From Casuarius casuarius (taxonomy: Eukaryota > Chordata > Aves > Casuariiformes > Casuariidae): a stretch of DNA of 64,000 bases. Where the stretch lies: assembly GCA_003342895.1 (NCBI GenBank), contig PTFA01000193.1, forward strand, positions 1,744,433-1,808,432. Direction: 5' to 3'. Shown here piece by piece: positions 61,753-64,000 of this stretch (the stretch's first letter is position 1; every line of letters starts with the position of its first letter). A model generated the notes under the pieces. It was given only the letters and a program-made list of their open reading frames with translations, was not told the origin of the DNA and made no database searches. Position numbers and translations under genes: made by a program.

Positions 61753-63716
61753 CCTACTTTTGTCTTAGGCTCTCCTGGCTGCATCCTCAGTGTAGCTGAT
61801 GGAGGATTAAGAGCAAGCCTTGCTTTGGCATCCCTCTACTATAGATGTTAAAATTTACGCTGAACATAAGGTCAGTGTTGATCAAAATAGAGCAGATGTT
61901 TTACACGGTGAAGGATTTCAGAGAGAAGAACCTAAGCTCACAGAGGCGATGTGAAAACGGTCTTGGAGAGGCCTGGGAAGAGCACGGGCGCTTAGCGCAG
62001 TTGCCCATGTCTGTGGAAACCCGGCCTCATCCGAATTAGCAAAGAGCCGAAACGACACACGCCGATCGGAGGTCGGGGGAGAATACGTCGGATTGTCCAG
62101 TTCCAGCTCGTTCTTTTCAGGGTATTTGTATTAGCTCATTTGAAACTTGTACTAACCCTGGTGCTTTCTCAGGCAAGTGCATTGGTAGCTGTACTTCTAC
62201 ATAACAGCAGATGCGTAAGAGGTGTAATTTTTTCTAGGAACTTGGTTACTGCTGTTGCTTATCATGTCTTCAGTTAGGGACAGCTCGTGGCCTTCAGTAG
62301 TAAATTTACTTACGCAATATATAATTCATTTAGTATTACCTTGCGTTTCATTTCGCGAGCAACGGGGATTTGACAGCTGGGAGGAATCTCACCTACCTCG
62401 TGTTGGTTTTGCCCCGGCGGCTGGCTTCAGCTACGAAATGGATTAATCTCAGCAGAAGATCTTCTTGGTTAGGTTTGGAAGAAAGCTCCAGATGCTGGTC
62501 TGGCTCCCTTCCCTCCGGTGGGGGGGTGCCCGGGAGTCTGTGGCCGCACTGGATTCTCGAAGGCCGCAGATCAGATGAAAACTTGAGACCCGTCTGCCCA
62601 GCGCTTCCCACTTGAGGGCTGGCGTAGCAGTTTTCCAATGCAGGCAACGTGCTGTGTATGGAAAAAAGCTACCGGGGAGGGAGGCACGGGGAAAGAGGGA
62701 AGTGTCTTGTGATTAGTTTTGTGTTCTCGGTTATCTAGATGTGGCAACCTGCCACCCTGCTGAAGTGGCGAGCGGGGCCTTGGATTCATACATGTTACCT
62801 TCCTGTGTCTTGGTTTTTTGGTTTTTGTTTTTTTTTCTTTTTCCCCATTTCTTTCTGCTTGTTTGCTTTTGTCTGGAGCACGACAGTACAGAGTAAGGGC
62901 GGCGTTTTTGTAACAGTTGACTGTAAAATGCAATGGTGCAGTGCACATACTAATGAAAGTATATTTATGCGTCTGCAGAACCGTGTTTTGTGTTTGCAGT
63001 AGAGATAATGAGTAGGAAATCGGTCAACGCTTGCAAAGCGTGTGGGTTCCCCCGCGCGCACACCCACATGCGCTCGCGCCTCCGAGCCGCGGAGATCAGA
63101 AGGTGCAGTTCGCTGGGTAATTTCTGTTTTTCCTGGCTTCCTCATTTGCTAGGTCAAGCCGTCAGATGCAGAAATCAAGTCTACCGTTGTCTGCTTCCCT
63201 TTGCAACACCTCATTGCGGAGGAGCAGCTCGTGCAGGGCCGCTGTTAGCTCTGTTACTCGTCTCCAATAGTGGTTGCTCTTAAAACCGAAGGGCTGCGCG
63301 CGTTGTGAAACTTGCCGCGGTGCTTTAAGTGTGGCCATGTGGTGCACGCTGGTGTTCAGCCGTATTTCATGGCTGATGACAGGAGTGCTTTTAAAGAGAG
63401 TTAGTTCAGGAAGGCAGGGTAGATGAGTGTTTTGCCAAGACTTGGAAAAGTGGGTCTGGCAGATGTGGCCTGACAGGACTGGAGCTGCTGGTTTAGCCAA
63501 GCTTGGCGTAAAATCTTAACGCTTGCATAGGCAAGACTTCAACCACTCGGTACCAAAAGCTGTTTTAATAATGCGCCGTGAAGGCACGGCTTTCCTAGCA
63601 CAGCTTGGGTTTGGCCGGTCGCAGTTAGTGGTGGCTAGAGGGTATCATGCCGTTCAGTATGTAGCTTTTGATGAGTTTGGCAGTTCACCTAGGCTGTTTG
63701 TAGACTGTATAATTAA

Positions 63717-64000
<284 letters not shown>

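Overview
The window is nuclear DNA from a vertebrate, most likely a bird or another sauropsid. One gene can be recognised with certainty: KANSL1 (KAT8 regulatory NSL complex subunit 1) on the + strand. The organism call rests on three things. The KANSL1 protein is clearly orthologous to the mammalian one but has diverged in its linkers. The introns are compact and nearly free of recognisable transposons, with no SINE swarms and no LINE or LTR coding remnants that I could identify. CpG-rich patches are scattered through the introns, as on avian GC-rich small chromosomes. The species cannot be named from this sequence.

Layout: 1-10166 is sequence upstream of the first coding exon, read as KANSL1 intron 1. 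It starts with a CpG-dense stretch (1-245) that may be the edge of the promoter island. Exon 2 (10167-11553) holds 83 nt of 5' UTR and the first 435 codons. A 52,207-nt intron (11554-63760) follows. Exon 3 (63761-63902, 142 nt) adds 47 codons, and the window ends 98 nt into the next intron. Both coding exons have canonical splice sites, and the reading frame joins cleanly across the intron (phase 2). The first exon and the C-terminal half of the protein, including the WDR5- and KAT8-binding parts and the PEHE domain, lie outside the window.

No other protein gene, rRNA, confident tRNA, known microRNA, CRISPR array or intact mobile element could be supported. The many open frames in the introns, several over 200 codons, look like by-products of GC-rich sequence. 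The notable non-coding signals are an intragenic CpG island at 21.24-21.51 kb, a tight cluster of developmental factor sites at 22.5 kb, an AP-1 pair at 53.3 kb, a CRE-like pair at 52.7 kb, several perfect hairpins, a permuted inverted repeat at 30.1-30.2 kb, an inverted plus direct repeat at 61.7 kb, and a compositionally foreign block near 56.5-56.9 kb. I found no evidence for an undescribed multi-gene system. The window is best read as the 5' half of a chromatin-regulator gene with a large, possibly regulatory, second intron.
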